This document shows, one piece after another, positions 50,856-60,624 of a DNA stretch of 64,000 nucleotides; within the stretch, counting starts at the first letter, position 1, and each line of letters starts with the position of its first letter. The position numbers were made by a program, and so were the translations under genes. Where the stretch lies: assembly GCA_024642505.1 (NCBI GenBank), contig JAHEAZ010000008.1, forward strand, positions 1 to 64,000, given 5' to 3'. The DNA is from Gammaproteobacteria bacterium. GTDB taxonomy: Bacteria; Pseudomonadota; Gammaproteobacteria; Steroidobacterales; Steroidobacteraceae. The notes beneath the pieces are model-generated. The model was not told the DNA's origin. It did no database searches and saw nothing but the letters and a program-made list of their open reading frames with translations.

Positions 50856-51673
50856 TGTCCAACCCAGTCGTCGCCGCCGCGCAAATGACTTCCGGTCTCG
50901 ACGTCGAGGCCAATCTCGAGGCTGCGCGACGCCTGATCGCCGAGGCTGGCGGGCGCGGCGCCTGCCTCGTCGTCCTGCCGGAGAACTTCGCCTTCATGGG
51001 GCGCAGCGAGGCTGAAAGGCGTAACGTCGTCGAGGCGCTCGACGATGGCCCGATCCAGCAATCGGTCGCCGCGGCCGCGAAGTCAGCTGGCACCTGGGTC
51101 ATAGCGGGTACTACGCCGATTGCGGTCGGCGGCGATCCACGACCCGCCAACGCCTGCCTTGTATACGACCATCATGGCCGCAGGGTAGCTCGCTACGACA
51201 AGATCCACCTGTTCGACGTCGACATACCGGGCCGCGACGAAGGCTATCGCGAATCTGTTAACGCGGCGCCTGGCGGTGAGGCGGTCATTGTCGATACTCC
51301 CGCCGGAAAGGTCGGTCTGACCGTGTGCTACGATCTTCGCTTTCCTGAGCTGTACCGTCAGCTGGCGTCGCTGGGGGCGGAAATCTTCACGGTGCCGGCT
51401 GCATTCACCGTCCCGACCGGGCGCGCCCACTGGGAGGTCTTGCTCCGGGCCCGCGCCATCGAGGATCTCTGTTTCGTGGTGGCCGCGGCCCAGTCCGGGT
51501 TCCATCCGAATGGACGTGAGACTTATGGCGACAGCCAGGTGACGGACTACTGGGGGCGGGTACTGCGGCGCAGGCCGCGAGGAACGGGACTGGTCACGGC
51601 CACCCTTGACCGTGCCGGGCAGATCGAAGCGCGTGAACGATTTCCCGTGCTTCGCCACCGCGTGCTGGAGTAG
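50855..51673 (+). CDS. Nitrilase-family amidohydrolase (deaminated glutathione amidase-like)
   Basis: The 272-residue nitrilase-superfamily protein has the triad E43, K116 and C158 ([10 protein letters not shown]). Family members of the Nit1 branch remove the amide from deaminated glutathione, a metabolite repair reaction, and the location between yhdP and tldD is typical. Substrate is by family only. It overlaps the yhdP stop by one base. Confidence 0.9.
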   Translation: MSNPVVAAAQMTSGLDVEANLEAARRLIAEAGGRGACLVVLPENFAFMGRSEAERRNVVEALDDGPIQQSVAAAAKSAGTWVIAGTTPIAVGGDPRPANACLVYDHHGRRVARYDKIHLFDVDIPGRDEGYRESVNAAPGGEAVIVDTPAGKVGLTVCYDLRFPELYRQLASLGAEIFTVPAAFTVPTGRAHWEVLLRARAIEDLCFVVAAAQSGFHPNGRETYGDSQVTDYWGRVLRRRPRGTGLVTATLDRAGQIEARERFPVLRHRVLE

Positions 51674-51675
51674 AG

Positions 51676-53139
51676 ATGGACCAGGTTCGGGACCTGTCAA
51701 TCGTGGATCCGCTCAGTGCCGCGCGCGAGGCGATCCTGCGCCCTGCGGGACTGGACGATGCCGGCGTGGAAAAGGCGCTTGCCGCGCTGCTCGGTGCGTC
51801 GATCGACAGCGGTGACCTGTACTTCCAGGTGTCCCGCGAAGAGCACTGGGCACTCGAGGACAGTATCGTCAAGTCGGGCACCTACAGCATCGAGAGCGGT
51901 GTTGGCGTACGCGCGCTGGCCGGTGAGCGGACAGGTTTCGCATACTCGGACGAGATCGTTCCAGAGGCATTGCTCGAAGCTGCACGCGCGGCCCGGGCAA
52001 TCGCGCGAACCGGCATTGCCGCGCGGACACAGGCCTGGAAGCAGGTCAGCCCGCACCGCCTCTACCTGCCGATCGACCCGATCGAGTCGATGACCGACAC
52101 GGACAAGGTGGCGCTGCTCGAGCGAATCGACCGTGCGACTCGCCGGATGGACCCCCGCGTCGAGCAGGTCATGGCAAGCCTCGCCGCCGTGCACGAAGTG
52201 ATCCTGGTCGCCTCCACCGATGGCACGCTGGCAGCCGATGTCCGCCCGCTGGTCAGGATCAACGTCTCGGTGATCGTGCAGCAGGATGGTCGTCGGGAAC
52301 AGGGCTACGCGGGCGCGGGCGGCCGGCATGGGCTTGCGGATCTGCTCATTGATGACAGGCCGCTCGAGTTGGCGCGCGAGGCGGTGCGGCAGGCGCTGGT
52401 CAATCTGGACGCGGCGCCAGCCCCGGCCGGGACCATGACGGTAGTGCTCGGTTCTGGTTGGCCGGGAGTACTGCTGCACGAGGCGGTCGGCCACGGTCTC
52501 GAGGGCGACTTCAACCGCAAGGGCACGTCGGCATTCTCCGGTCGCGTCGGGCAGAAGGTTGCCTCGCCACTCTGCACCGTGGTGGACGATGGAACCCTTG
52601 CAGGCCGTCGTGGTTCCCTGAACATCGATGACGAGGGTACGCCCACCCAGTGCACGACGCTGATCGAGAATGGCGTGTTGCGCGGCTACCTGCAGGACAA
52701 GCTGAACGCCAGGCTGAGTGGCAACCGGCCAACCGGGAACGGGCGCCGGGAATCGTTTGCCCACACGACGCTGCCGCGCATGACGAATACCTACATGCTG
52801 GCGGGTCCACACGATCCCGAAGAGATCATCCGCTCCGTACCGCGCGGACTGTACGCGGTAAATTTCGGCGGCGGACAGGTCGATATCACCTCGGGAAAGT
52901 TTGTATTTTCGGCCAGCGAGGCGTACCTGATCGAGAATGGAAGGGTCACCTCGCCGGTCAGGGGCGCAACGTTGATCGGCAATGGACCAGACGTGCTGAC
53001 GCGCGTCAGCATGGTCGGCAACGACCTGCGCCTCGATCTGGGGGTCGGAAGCTGCGGCAAGGAAGGCCAGACGGTGCCGGTTGGTGTGGGGCAGCCGACG
53101 CTGAGGATCGACGGGCTCACGGTCGGTGGCACCGCCTAG
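51676..53139 (+). CDS. tldD: Metalloprotease TldD
   Basis: TldD with TldE/PmbA forms a heterodimeric protease that unfolds and cleaves peptides such as microcin precursors. The 487-residue product has the metal motif HEAVGH (268-273). Its partner PmbA is in this window at 56987-58333 but not adjacent. It begins 2 nt after the nitrilase gene. Confidence 0.95.
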   Translation: MDQVRDLSIVDPLSAAREAILRPAGLDDAGVEKALAALLGASIDSGDLYFQVSREEHWALEDSIVKSGTYSIESGVGVRALAGERTGFAYSDEIVPEALLEAARAARAIARTGIAARTQAWKQVSPHRLYLPIDPIESMTDTDKVALLERIDRATRRMDPRVEQVMASLAAVHEVILVASTDGTLAADVRPLVRINVSVIVQQDGRREQGYAGAGGRHGLADLLIDDRPLELAREAVRQALVNLDAAPAPAGTMTVVLGSGWPGVLLHEAVGHGLEGDFNRKGTSAFSGRVGQKVASPLCTVVDDGTLAGRRGSLNIDDEGTPTQCTTLIENGVLRGYLQDKLNARLSGNRPTGNGRRESFAHTTLPRMTNTYMLAGPHDPEEIIRSVPRGLYAVNFGGGQVDITSGKFVFSASEAYLIENGRVTSPVRGATLIGNGPDVLTRVSMVGNDLRLDLGVGSCGKEGQTVPVGVGQPTLRIDGLTVGGTA

Positions 53140-53173
53140 GTGCCGGCGCAGATCTGCCGGGGAGGGCCGCTAC

Positions 53174-53398
53174 TTGAGACTGTCCAAGCCTGTCTATGAG
53201 TCCCTGCCCTACGCCTACATGGGCCTTGGCGCCGGCGCCCTGGCGTTCTCGTATTACTGGCAGGTGCCGTTCTGGTCAGACCTGATCGTGGGTTTCGGGC
53301 TCGCGGCAGTCGTCTGCGGCCTGGTGCTGGTGCTGAAGCGGCGCGACTATCGCATCCAGAAACGCCGCTACGGCGCCGCACTCGACGAAGACGACTGA
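53174..53398 (+). CDS. Small two-helix membrane protein
   Basis: The 74-residue frame begins at TTG 53174, preceded by GGGGAGGGCC, a strong ribosome binding site. Two hydrophobic stretches (YMGLGAGALAFSYYWQV and LIVGFGLAAVVCGLVLVL) flank a short loop, and the basic KRRDYRIQKRRYG predicts the N- and C-termini on the cytoplasmic side. A start at 53126 overlapping tldD is less likely. No family is recognised. It lies 34 nt after tldD and may be its last co-transcribed gene. Confidence 0.65.
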   Translation: MRLSKPVYESLPYAYMGLGAGALAFSYYWQVPFWSDLIVGFGLAAVVCGLVLVLKRRDYRIQKRRYGAALDEDD

Positions 53399-53430
53399 CC
53401 TCGGCAATTGACCGACCACATTGCAGCCGA

Positions 53431-54663
53431 TCAGGAATCGTCCCGCTCAGGTTCGGGCGAGTCCGCTTCTTGCGGCGCCGCGCGATGCTTCCCTGCCCTT
53501 TCGTCCAGGTACATGATCTCGTGCTTGCCCAGCACGAACACGTCCCCGTCGTTCAAGTGATGGCGGCGGACCCGTCTCGACTTGACGTAGATGCCGTTGG
53601 TGCTGTTCAGGTCCTCAAGGGTGCTGCCATGTGGCGTGGTCACGATCTGGCAGTGGTGGCGGCTGACGAACTTGCTGTCAACCTGCAGGTCATTTTCGGG
53701 GGTCCGTCCAATGACCAGACGGCCCGGCGAGAGCTCTCGCTCCTCGACGTTCGTGCCCTGGAACGTCACCACGATGCGTGCCAGTGCCTCACGAGGACTG
53801 CCCACCGTCTGGGCCGGGGTCATCAGATGCCGCAGGCGATTCGTCCGCGAGGAAAAGTCGACCCAGCCAAGTTCCTCGATCGCCGCATTGATTTCGGTCA
53901 GCCCGATCTCCTGCTGCTCCAGCGCAAAGGCCCCCATCAGCGCGGTGTCGCATAGCGTGTTGATCAGTCGGGGCACGCCGCCGGTATAGCCGTAGATGAC
54001 CGGGAAAGTCTCTTCGGCGAACAATTGCCGACCATGCGAACCCGCTACATCCAGCCGGTGCAGTATGTAAGCCCGCATGTCTTCGTCCGACAGGGCGGTC
54101 AGGTGAAACCGCAACCTGACTCGCTGGACCAGCTGTAGTAGCTCCGGCGAATCGAGTTTCTCGTTCATCTCCGGCTGGCCCGCCAGGATGATGCGTAGCA
54201 CCTTCTCCTTGGTGGTCTCCACGCCCGAGAGCATGCGTATCTCCTCGAGCACCCTGTTGGAGAGGTTCTGCGCCTCGTCGACGATCAGTAGCACCTTGCG
54301 ACCTGCGGCGTATTGCTCGATGAGGAACTCGTTCAAGGTCGCAAGCAGCTGGGCCTTCTTCATCTTGAAGGGCGAGAAGCCGAACTGGACCAGCACCGAT
54401 TGCAGGAACTCGATGGGGGAGACCTGCGTCTGGTTCACCTGGGCTACGACGACATCCTTCTCGAGCTCGCTGAGAAACGTCTCGATCAGCGTCGTCTTGC
54501 CGGAGCCGACCTCTCCGGTAATCACCACGAACCCATCGGTAAACCAGATGGTCGACTCCATGTAGGCCTTTGCCCGGGCATGGTGCTTCGACAGGTACAG
54601 GAAGGTTGGGTCCGGGCTGAGCCGGAAAGGCAATTCCTTGAGCCCGAAATGTTCGAGATACAT
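53431..54663 (-). CDS. AAA ATPase (ExeA-like) fused to an FHA domain
   Basis: The 410-residue protein has an ExeA-type AAA domain: Walker A GEVGSGKT (50-57), Walker B LLIVDEAQN (125-133), Arg-containing sensor region LAGQPEMNEKL, and YGYTGGVPRLINTLCD. This is followed by an FHA domain (about 296-387) with the phosphopeptide motif GR (319-320), SRHH (334-337) and NSTNG (353-357). FHA domains bind phosphothreonine. ExeA-type ATPases help assemble type II secretion, pilus or exosortase-linked export. No such partner gene is nearby. The function is unknown; both domains look intact. Confidence 0.85.
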   Translation of the reverse strand: MYLEHFGLKELPFRLSPDPTFLYLSKHHARAKAYMESTIWFTDGFVVITGEVGSGKTTLIETFLSELEKDVVVAQVNQTQVSPIEFLQSVLVQFGFSPFKMKKAQLLATLNEFLIEQYAAGRKVLLIVDEAQNLSNRVLEEIRMLSGVETTKEKVLRIILAGQPEMNEKLDSPELLQLVQRVRLRFHLTALSDEDMRAYILHRLDVAGSHGRQLFAEETFPVIYGYTGGVPRLINTLCDTALMGAFALEQQEIGLTEINAAIEELGWVDFSSRTNRLRHLMTPAQTVGSPREALARIVVTFQGTNVEERELSPGRLVIGRTPENDLQVDSKFVSRHHCQIVTTPHGSTLEDLNSTNGIYVKSRRVRRHHLNDGDVFVLGKHEIMYLDERAGKHRAAPQEADSPEPERDDS

Positions 54664-54708
54664 GGCTTACTCTTGGCCCGTCATTGGCTGAATCCTGCGC
54701 ATTTTCCC

Positions 54709-54738
54709 ACTATCCCGGCGATCATGGGCAAGTTCCAA
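54709..54738 (-). promoter_or_regulatory. Candidate promoter for the AAA-FHA gene
   Basis: On the minus strand TTGGAA and GATAGT are separated by 18 nt, about 46-52 nt before the ATG. Weak by hexamer match. Confidence 0.35.
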
Positions 54739-54766
54739 AACTAACATACCTGCCAGGATAGGATAG

Positions 54767-55852
54767 TCACCGGCCCGCCAGTTTCAGCAAGCTGCGCGCC
54801 ACTCTGTCCCGCTCACGGGGGGTCCGGGCCACGTAGGTAAGGTGTCCCAGTTTGCGCCCCGGTCGCGCTTCCTTTCCATAATCGTGAAGGTGGACTCCAT
54901 TCAGGGCCAGCACGTCCCGGCGTCGCGGCATGGAGCCGATGAGATTGACCATAACTGCATGCCCGCGTGCATTAGCGCTGCCGAGGGGAAGTCCAGCAAT
55001 CGCGCGCAGGTGGTTCTCGAACTGGCTGGTGTCGGCGCCTTCGATGGTCCAGTGCCCGGAATTGTGCACCCTCGGCGCGATCTCGTTTGCAACCAGCTTG
55101 CCATCGACCACGAAGAGCTCCATGCAGAGGACCCCCACGTAGCTCAGGTGACGAAGCAGGTTCGCCATGTGTGCTTCCGCCTGTCGTTGCAGCGAACGAT
55201 CCTCGAAGGGTGCGCGGGTAATGGCCAGCAACCCGTCGAGGTGGGTGTTCTGGGCCAGCGGATACATTGCCGTGTCGCCGTTCCGGGAGCGGGCAGCCAC
55301 CAGGGATACCTCGCGGGTGAAGCGCAGCAGACGCTCGTAGATCAACGGCTGGTCGCCCAGCGTGCGCCACGCGTCTGCCAGGCCAGCGCGATTGCGGATG
55401 ACGCACTGTCCCTTGCCGTCATAACCAAGTCGGCGGGTCTTCAGGATGCCCGGCATACCGACGGCAATCGCGGCCTGCTCAAGATCGTCGAAGTCCGCCA
55501 CCGGCGCATACGGCGCGACAGGTATTCCCAGCCGGGCGAACATCTTCTTCTCGGACAGGCGATCCTGGGCGGCCGCGAGGGCCCGCGGCGAGGGGTGCAT
55601 CCTGGTCAGGCCGGCGACAGTCCTGGCGGCCGATACCGGCACGTTTTCCCAATCCACCGTGACCACATCCGTGTCATGCGCAAACGCGCCGACTGCCACG
55701 AGATCGTCGAAGGCGCCAACCTGCAGCGGCGCCACCTGGCCGCCCGGGGCCAGCGCCGTCGGGTCATAAAGCTTGAAGCGAAACCCGAGTGGGGTACCGG
55801 CGAGGACCAACATGCGGCCGAGCTGGCCGGCACCGAGAATGCCTATCTTCAT
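54767..55852 (-). CDS. purK: N5-carboxyaminoimidazole ribonucleotide synthase
   Basis: PurK is the ATP-grasp enzyme that carboxylates AIR to N5-CAIR in purine synthesis. The 361-residue product has GAGQLGRM at the N-terminus, the ATP-grasp middle ([18 protein letters not shown]) and the [24 protein letters not shown] motif split. It begins 2 nt after purE, so the two are one unit. Confidence 0.95.
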   Translation of the reverse strand: MKIGILGAGQLGRMLVLAGTPLGFRFKLYDPTALAPGGQVAPLQVGAFDDLVAVGAFAHDTDVVTVDWENVPVSAARTVAGLTRMHPSPRALAAAQDRLSEKKMFARLGIPVAPYAPVADFDDLEQAAIAVGMPGILKTRRLGYDGKGQCVIRNRAGLADAWRTLGDQPLIYERLLRFTREVSLVAARSRNGDTAMYPLAQNTHLDGLLAITRAPFEDRSLQRQAEAHMANLLRHLSYVGVLCMELFVVDGKLVANEIAPRVHNSGHWTIEGADTSQFENHLRAIAGLPLGSANARGHAVMVNLIGSMPRRRDVLALNGVHLHDYGKEARPGRKLGHLTYVARTPRERDRVARSLLKLAGR

Positions 55853-55854
55853 CT

Positions 55855-56346
55855 TCAGCCGCGCCGGGGGTCGGGGCTGGCAAGCACATCGTTGGTCTGG
55901 CGCGCACGGAAGGCGTCAAGCGCAGCGCCGATCGGGGCGTGGCGGCCGGCCAGAATAGCCGCTGCCAGCAGCGCCGCGTTCTTGGCGCCCGCCACGCCGA
56001 TGGCGACCGTAGCGACCGGAATGCCGGCGGGCATCTGCACGATGGACAGCAGCGAGTCCAGACCATTCAGCGCCCTGGACTGGATTGGAACGCCGATGAC
56101 CGGCAGCGGCGTCTTGGCGGCAGCCATGCCCGGCAGGTGAGCCGCGCCGCCAGCGCCGGCGATGATGACCTCGAGGCCGCGGTCCCGCGCGCCTGCCGCG
56201 TAGTCGTGAAGCAGATCCGGGGTGCGGTGCGCTGAAACCACGCGCGTCTCGTGCGGCACGCCTAGCTCCTCCAGCAAGGTGACGCAATGCTGCATCGTCT
56301 CCCAGTCAGACGAGGAACCCATGATGACGCCGACCAGCGGTTTCAT
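55855..56346 (-). CDS. purE: N5-carboxyaminoimidazole ribonucleotide mutase
   Basis: PurE converts N5-CAIR to CAIR, acting with PurK. The 163-residue product has the PurE signature [27 protein letters not shown] and [16 protein letters not shown]. It is divergent from nothing directly; darP lies 55 nt upstream on the same strand but ends before purE begins. Confidence 0.96.
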   Translation of the reverse strand: MKPLVGVIMGSSSDWETMQHCVTLLEELGVPHETRVVSAHRTPDLLHDYAAGARDRGLEVIIAGAGGAAHLPGMAAAKTPLPVIGVPIQSRALNGLDSLLSIVQMPAGIPVATVAIGVAGAKNAALLAAAILAGRHAPIGAALDAFRARQTNDVLASPDPRRG

Positions 56347-56401
56347 CGCGTCATTCTATCATGTGGGGGCGGTAGCGCCGCTGCTGCGCCTTTCCTGGGG
56401 G

Positions 56402-56911
56402 TCAATCAGGATTCAGGGAAATGCTCAACGCGCGAAACAACTCTCGGGCCGACTGCCGGGACTGGCCGCGGGCCCGCTCGCGCTGCGCTTCGGAGGCGAG
56501 TCCGCGGAACTGCGGGGTGTCCAGTTGCGGGCAGTCGGCGACCAATGCCTCGACGGCATCGTCCCCCTCAGCCAGGATACGGTCGCGCCAGCGCTCGGCT
56601 CGATGGAATCGGCGCGCTTCGTTGCGGCGTGCCGATTCCATCGAGCCGAGCGCCTCGCGGATTGGCTCGACGTCGATCTTGCGCATCAGCTTGCCGATGA
56701 ACTGCTTCTGCCGCAACAGCGCCCCGCGACTGGTGATCCTGCGGGCGAGCTGGATGGCGTCGTAGATCGTTTCCGGCAGTTGGAGTGCGTCCAGCACGGC
56801 ATCCGGTGCGTCGACCAGCTGCTCGGCGAGTTCCTGCACCGAGTGCGCCTGGCGCTTGAGTTCGCCCTTGGTGGGCGGCTCCGGCTCCCCGGGGATATGT
56901 CTGCGTCGCAT
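56402..56911 (-). CDS. darP: DarP/YjgA ribosome-associated protein
   Basis: DarP (YjgA, DUF615) is a factor for 50S subunit assembly found in gammaproteobacteria. The 169-residue product has the family pattern KRQAHSVQELAEQLV, the LARRITSRGALLRQKQFIGKLMR block, and FHRAERWRDRILAEGD. It is divergent from pmbA, the typical arrangement. A perfect 23-bp inverted repeat lies within residues 87-107, described separately. Confidence 0.9.
   Translation of the reverse strand: MRRRHIPGEPEPPTKGELKRQAHSVQELAEQLVDAPDAVLDALQLPETIYDAIQLARRITSRGALLRQKQFIGKLMRKIDVEPIREALGSMESARRNEARRFHRAERWRDRILAEGDDAVEALVADCPQLDTPQFRGLASEAQRERARGQSRQSARELFRALSISLNPD
56591..56653. repeat. Perfect 23-bp inverted repeat inside darP
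   Basis: Positions 56591-56613 and 56631-56653 are exact reverse complements (23 of 23), separated by 17 bp. Arms begin GCGCTCGGCTCG and end CGAGCCGAGCGC. On the coding strand they encode the A87-A94 region and part of R100-W107. The length and lack of any mismatch are unusual for coding sequence. Confidence 0.9.
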
Positions 56912-56951
56912 GCCACGATCCTAGCATGGGCTTCCGGACGCCTGATCCCGC

Positions 56952-56957
56952 TACAAT
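56952..56957 (+). promoter_or_regulatory. Candidate -10 box for pmbA
   Basis: TACAAT at 56952-56957 lies about 30 nt before the pmbA ATG in the 75-nt gap with darP. No matching -35 box at standard spacing is clear. Confidence 0.35.
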
Positions 56958-56986
56958 CCCTTTCTTTTCCAATGCCAGGTGTACAG

Positions 56987-58333
56987 ATGACAGACTCATC
57001 CTTGGCCAGGGCCGCCAGTCCCGACGAACTGTCGGACATCGTCGAGCGCGCCCTCGGCGAGGCGCGTCGAGGCGGCGCGTCGCAGGCGGAGGCCGGGGTC
57101 AGTACCGATACTGGATTGTCAGTGACCGTCCGCTTCGGCGAGGTCGAGACGCTCGAATACCAGCGCGATCGGGGCATGGGCATAACGGTCTATGTCGGGG
57201 GACGAAAGGGTTCGGCCAGCACGGCGGACCTTTCCTGGCAGGCCGTGGCCGAGACCGTCGAGAAGGCCCTGTCCATAGCGCGATTCACCGCCGAGGATCC
57301 GTTCGCCGGCCTGGCCGACGCTGGCCTGATGGCCCGCGACCTGCCGGATCTCGATCTTTGTCATCCGTGGCCGCTGGACGCCGAAGCAGCGATCGAGATC
57401 GCGCGCAGGATCGAGGCCGAGGCGCTCGCCTTCGATTCGCGGATCCGCAATTCCGAAGGGGGCTCCGTAAGCACCCATTCCGGGCTGCGTGTCTACGGCA
57501 ATACCCACGGCTTCCTTGGAGGCTATCCGTCCACCGCGCATAGCATCAGTTGCGTGGTCATGGGCCAGGACGATGAGGAAATGCAGCGCGACTACTGGTA
57601 TTCGACTGCCCGTTCCGTAGCCGACCTCGAACCGGCCGAGAATGTCGGCCGGCGCGCAGCGAGTCGTGCGATCGCCCGACTCGGCTCGCGCAAGCTATCC
57701 ACGCGTCGCGCGCCGGTGCTGTTCCTCGCCGACCAGGCGCGCGGTCTAGTGGGGCATTTCGTCTCGGCCGTTCGTGGTGGGGCACAGTACCGAAAGAGCT
57801 CATTCCTGTGCGGCGCGCTTGGCCAGCCGGTGTTTCCGTCGTGGCTGTCGATGGTGGAGAGACCACACCTCAGGCGTGAGCTAGGTTCGGCGCCTTTTGA
57901 TAACGAAGGCGTCGCTACCCGTGACCGCGACCTGGTTGCCGGGGGCAAATTGCTGGGCTACGTCCTGGATTCCTACTCGGCACGCAAGCTGGGAATGGTG
58001 ACGACCGGGAACGCGGGTGGCGTGCACAACCTCGAGGTAGGGGGTGGTACAGAAGACTTCAATGGGCTACTCGGTCGTCTGGGTACCGGTCTGCTCGTCA
58101 CGGACTTGATGGGGCAGGGGGTCAACACCGTTACCGGGGACTACTCACGCGGTGCTGCGGGATTCTGGGTCGAAGAAGGCGCAATCAGCTATCCAGTACA
58201 CGAAGTCACCATCGCAGGCAACCTCCGCGAGATGTATTCCGGGCTGGTAGCGGTTGGCACTGATGTCGATCGCCGCGGCGGCATCCGCACCGGATCGATT
58301 CTGCTGGAGGAAATGACCATCGCCGGCGACTGA
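56987..58333 (+). CDS. pmbA: Metalloprotease PmbA/TldE
   Basis: PmbA/TldE pairs with TldD (51676-53139) as a heteromeric protease. The 448-residue product starts MTDSSLARAASPDEL with AGGTG upstream, and has TldE regions such as VVTTGNAGGVHNL-like (GMVTTGNAGGVHN), GGGTEDFNGLLGR and GDYSRGAAGFWVE. PmbA lacks the HExxxH metal motif of TldD, and none is seen here. The frame is open upstream to 56222 across darP, which is rejected. Confidence 0.93.
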   Translation: MTDSSLARAASPDELSDIVERALGEARRGGASQAEAGVSTDTGLSVTVRFGEVETLEYQRDRGMGITVYVGGRKGSASTADLSWQAVAETVEKALSIARFTAEDPFAGLADAGLMARDLPDLDLCHPWPLDAEAAIEIARRIEAEALAFDSRIRNSEGGSVSTHSGLRVYGNTHGFLGGYPSTAHSISCVVMGQDDEEMQRDYWYSTARSVADLEPAENVGRRAASRAIARLGSRKLSTRRAPVLFLADQARGLVGHFVSAVRGGAQYRKSSFLCGALGQPVFPSWLSMVERPHLRRELGSAPFDNEGVATRDRDLVAGGKLLGYVLDSYSARKLGMVTTGNAGGVHNLEVGGGTEDFNGLLGRLGTGLLVTDLMGQGVNTVTGDYSRGAAGFWVEEGAISYPVHEVTIAGNLREMYSGLVAVGTDVDRRGGIRTGSILLEEMTIAGD

Positions 58334-58372
58334 GCGCGGTGGCGCAAGCTGGTGCGCGGGTATCGCGCTGCG

Positions 58373-59695
58373 CTAGATTCCGCGCGTTACCAGGTCCCGC
58401 AGCGTCTCGCCCGCGGTGCGCTCCCGGATCGATGCTTCGACTGCGTCAGCGACTGCATCCGCGTCCGGTTCAGTCCGGGCCCGAGCGAGCAACCAGGATT
58501 CGTATTGCTGCTCGTCGCGCACGGCGGTCAGGATGGCATGCATGCCGATCTGGTCCAGTGCCCGGCCCGGTACCAGCTGTTCCCGCTCGGTCGCGATGAT
58601 TATCCCGGCCTTCTCTAGCGAGGCGGAGATCGACGATAGCGCCGAGCCTGGCACCTCCAGCCGTTCCGCCAACGCCTTCAGGTTCCATGCCGGTGCGCCA
58701 TCGATGAACGACTTTCCAATCAGGTACATCATCGACAATGCCAGGCGTTCACGCAGCCGGCTGGTCATCCGGATGTGTGCCTGTCCGGCCCGGAGGTAGC
58801 GCGGGTTCTGTACGTAGAAGGAAAGCTGGGCCCCGATCAGCAGGATGATCCAGCTCAGGTAGACCCAGATCAGGGTGACCAGGAATATCGCGAAGCCGGC
58901 GTATATTGCCACCATGCGGGTCGAGGCGACGACGATCTGCGTGAATAATGCGCCGCTCGCGGCCCACAACACGCCCGCCACGACCCCGCCGACGGCAGCT
59001 GCCTTGGCGTGGACGCGCGTATTGGGGATGAACATGTAAAAGAACGAAAAGACCGCGGTTACGACGATATAGGGGGCCGCGCGCCCGAGTCCGGCGAGCA
59101 TCGAACCGAAAGGTTCATGGGAGGCGAGCCATCGCGCAAAGCGCAAGTCGGCCAGTGCGCCGAACAGGCCCAGGATCACCACGAGGAAAATTGGTCCTAC
59201 GACCATCAGGCTCAGGTACTCGCTCACCCGGCGAACGATGCTGCGTGGCTGCTCGACGTGCCAGGCAAAGTTGAAGCTCTCCTCGATCTTCTGCACGGTA
59301 CTGATCACCGTGTAGAGCAGCAATCCGAGGCCGACTGATCCCAGTACGCCGCTCCGGGTGTTGTCCACGAAGGCGATCAGTTGCGCAGTCATGCCGGCGG
59401 CCTGATAACCAATCGGCTTCAGGAACTCGTAAATGACCGGCTCCAGTTCGTGATGCAGGCCAAGCCCCTTGAGGACAGCAAAACCGAAGGCCACCAGCGG
59501 CACGATCGACAGCAACGTCGTGTAAACGAGCCCCATGGCGCGCAGGTTGAGTTCGCCTTGCCACAAGTCGCGCAGCAACGCGTAGGGATAGCGCAACAGC
59601 GTAAGCAGCTTCTGCAGCAGTGGGAGTTGCGGCTGGTGCTCGGGCTCGAACAGCAACAGCTCGAGCCTGTGGATCGGATCGATCTTGACCGTCAT
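58373..59695 (-). CDS. YihY/virulence factor BrkB-family membrane protein
   Basis: The 440-residue product has an N-terminal segment that includes PYALLRDLWQGELNLRAMGLVYTTLLS (BrkB signature), about six membrane helices to residue 300, and a cytoplasmic C-terminal winged-helix-like region (ALAERLEVPGSALSSISASLEKAGII). Older databases call this RNase BN in error. The function is uncertain. It converges with pmbA and is divergent from the BtuF-like gene. Confidence 0.85.
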   Translation of the reverse strand: MTVKIDPIHRLELLLFEPEHQPQLPLLQKLLTLLRYPYALLRDLWQGELNLRAMGLVYTTLLSIVPLVAFGFAVLKGLGLHHELEPVIYEFLKPIGYQAAGMTAQLIAFVDNTRSGVLGSVGLGLLLYTVISTVQKIEESFNFAWHVEQPRSIVRRVSEYLSLMVVGPIFLVVILGLFGALADLRFARWLASHEPFGSMLAGLGRAAPYIVVTAVFSFFYMFIPNTRVHAKAAAVGGVVAGVLWAASGALFTQIVVASTRMVAIYAGFAIFLVTLIWVYLSWIILLIGAQLSFYVQNPRYLRAGQAHIRMTSRLRERLALSMMYLIGKSFIDGAPAWNLKALAERLEVPGSALSSISASLEKAGIIIATEREQLVPGRALDQIGMHAILTAVRDEQQYESWLLARARTEPDADAVADAVEASIRERTAGETLRDLVTRGI

Positions 59696-59778
59696 GTGAG
59701 CAGCGTGGCACAGGCACCGACCGGCCGCAATTCGTCCGCACCGCGCCTGGTTTTACGGCTGCTGCAGGGGCCGGTACA

Positions 59779-60624
59779 GTGGCAGCTCGCCATGAATATG
59801 GGACTGTCACCCTGAGCGGCCAATTCCCCTCACGGATCGTCTGCCTGACCGAGGAGACCACCGAGACCCTCTACCTGCTCGGCCAGGAGTGGCGCATCGT
59901 CGGCATCTCGGGTTTCACCGTCCGCCCGGCGCGCGCCCGTCGCGAGAAACCCAAGGTATCGGCCTTCACCAGCGCGAAATTCGACAGGATCCTCGCGCTG
60001 GAACCCGACTTGGTGCTGGGGTTTTCGGACCTCCAGGCCGATATTGCGACAGAGCTGATTCGCGCCGGGATCGAGGTTCATGTATTCAACCAGCGCAGCG
60101 TCGCTGGTATCTTCCGCATGATTCGCACGCTGGGTGGGATGATCGGCTGCGAGGGCGGGAGCGCAGGGCTCGTGGAGGAACTGCAGCGGGGACTGGACGA
60201 GGTGCGTCGGACCGCGGCCGGGCTCGAGCGCCGGCCACGCATCTATTTCGAGGAATGGGACCAGCCACAGATTTCCTGCATTCGCTGGGTCAGTGAACTG
60301 ATTGGCCTGGCGGGCGGCGAGGAGTGCTTCCCGGAACTCGCTGCCCAGCCGCTCGGGCGCGAGCGGATCATCGCCGATCCGGACGAGGTCGCGCGTCGCG
60401 CGCCCGACATGATCCTGGGTTCGTGGTGCGGGAAGAAATTCCGGCCGGAGAAGGTGGCTGCGCGACCGGGTTGGGATGGCATTCCTGCCGTGCGCGACGG
60501 TGAGCTGCACGAGGTCAAGTCGTCGATCATTCTGCAACCCGGGCCCGCCGCCCTGACTGATGGTGTGAAGGAGATCAGCCGGCTGATCCAGGCCTGGCGA
60601 CAGCGGCGAGGGAGAGCCGCATGA
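59779..60624 (+). CDS. BtuF-like substrate-binding domain protein without signal peptide
   Basis: The 281-residue product has the periplasmic-binding fold of the cobalamin/iron type (FPSRIVCLTEETTETLYLLG, LEPDLVLGFSDLQADIATELIR, and a C-terminal SSIILQPGPAALTDGVKEISRLI). No signal peptide is seen: the GTG start (AGGGG 9 nt upstream) is followed directly by the domain, and no upstream in-frame start is available. It may therefore act in the cytoplasm. It overlaps a ClC gene by 4 nt and no ABC permease is adjacent. Ligand unknown. Confidence 0.75.
   Translation: MAARHEYGTVTLSGQFPSRIVCLTEETTETLYLLGQEWRIVGISGFTVRPARARREKPKVSAFTSAKFDRILALEPDLVLGFSDLQADIATELIRAGIEVHVFNQRSVAGIFRMIRTLGGMIGCEGGSAGLVEELQRGLDEVRRTAAGLERRPRIYFEEWDQPQISCIRWVSELIGLAGGEECFPELAAQPLGRERIIADPDEVARRAPDMILGSWCGKKFRPEKVAARPGWDGIPAVRDGELHEVKSSIILQPGPAALTDGVKEISRLIQAWRQRRGRAA

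Noticed and set aside
56222-56986. In-frame extension upstream of pmbA
   Set aside because: It would run through darP on the opposite strand and the resulting sequence has no family match. The ATG at 56987 has a ribosome binding site.
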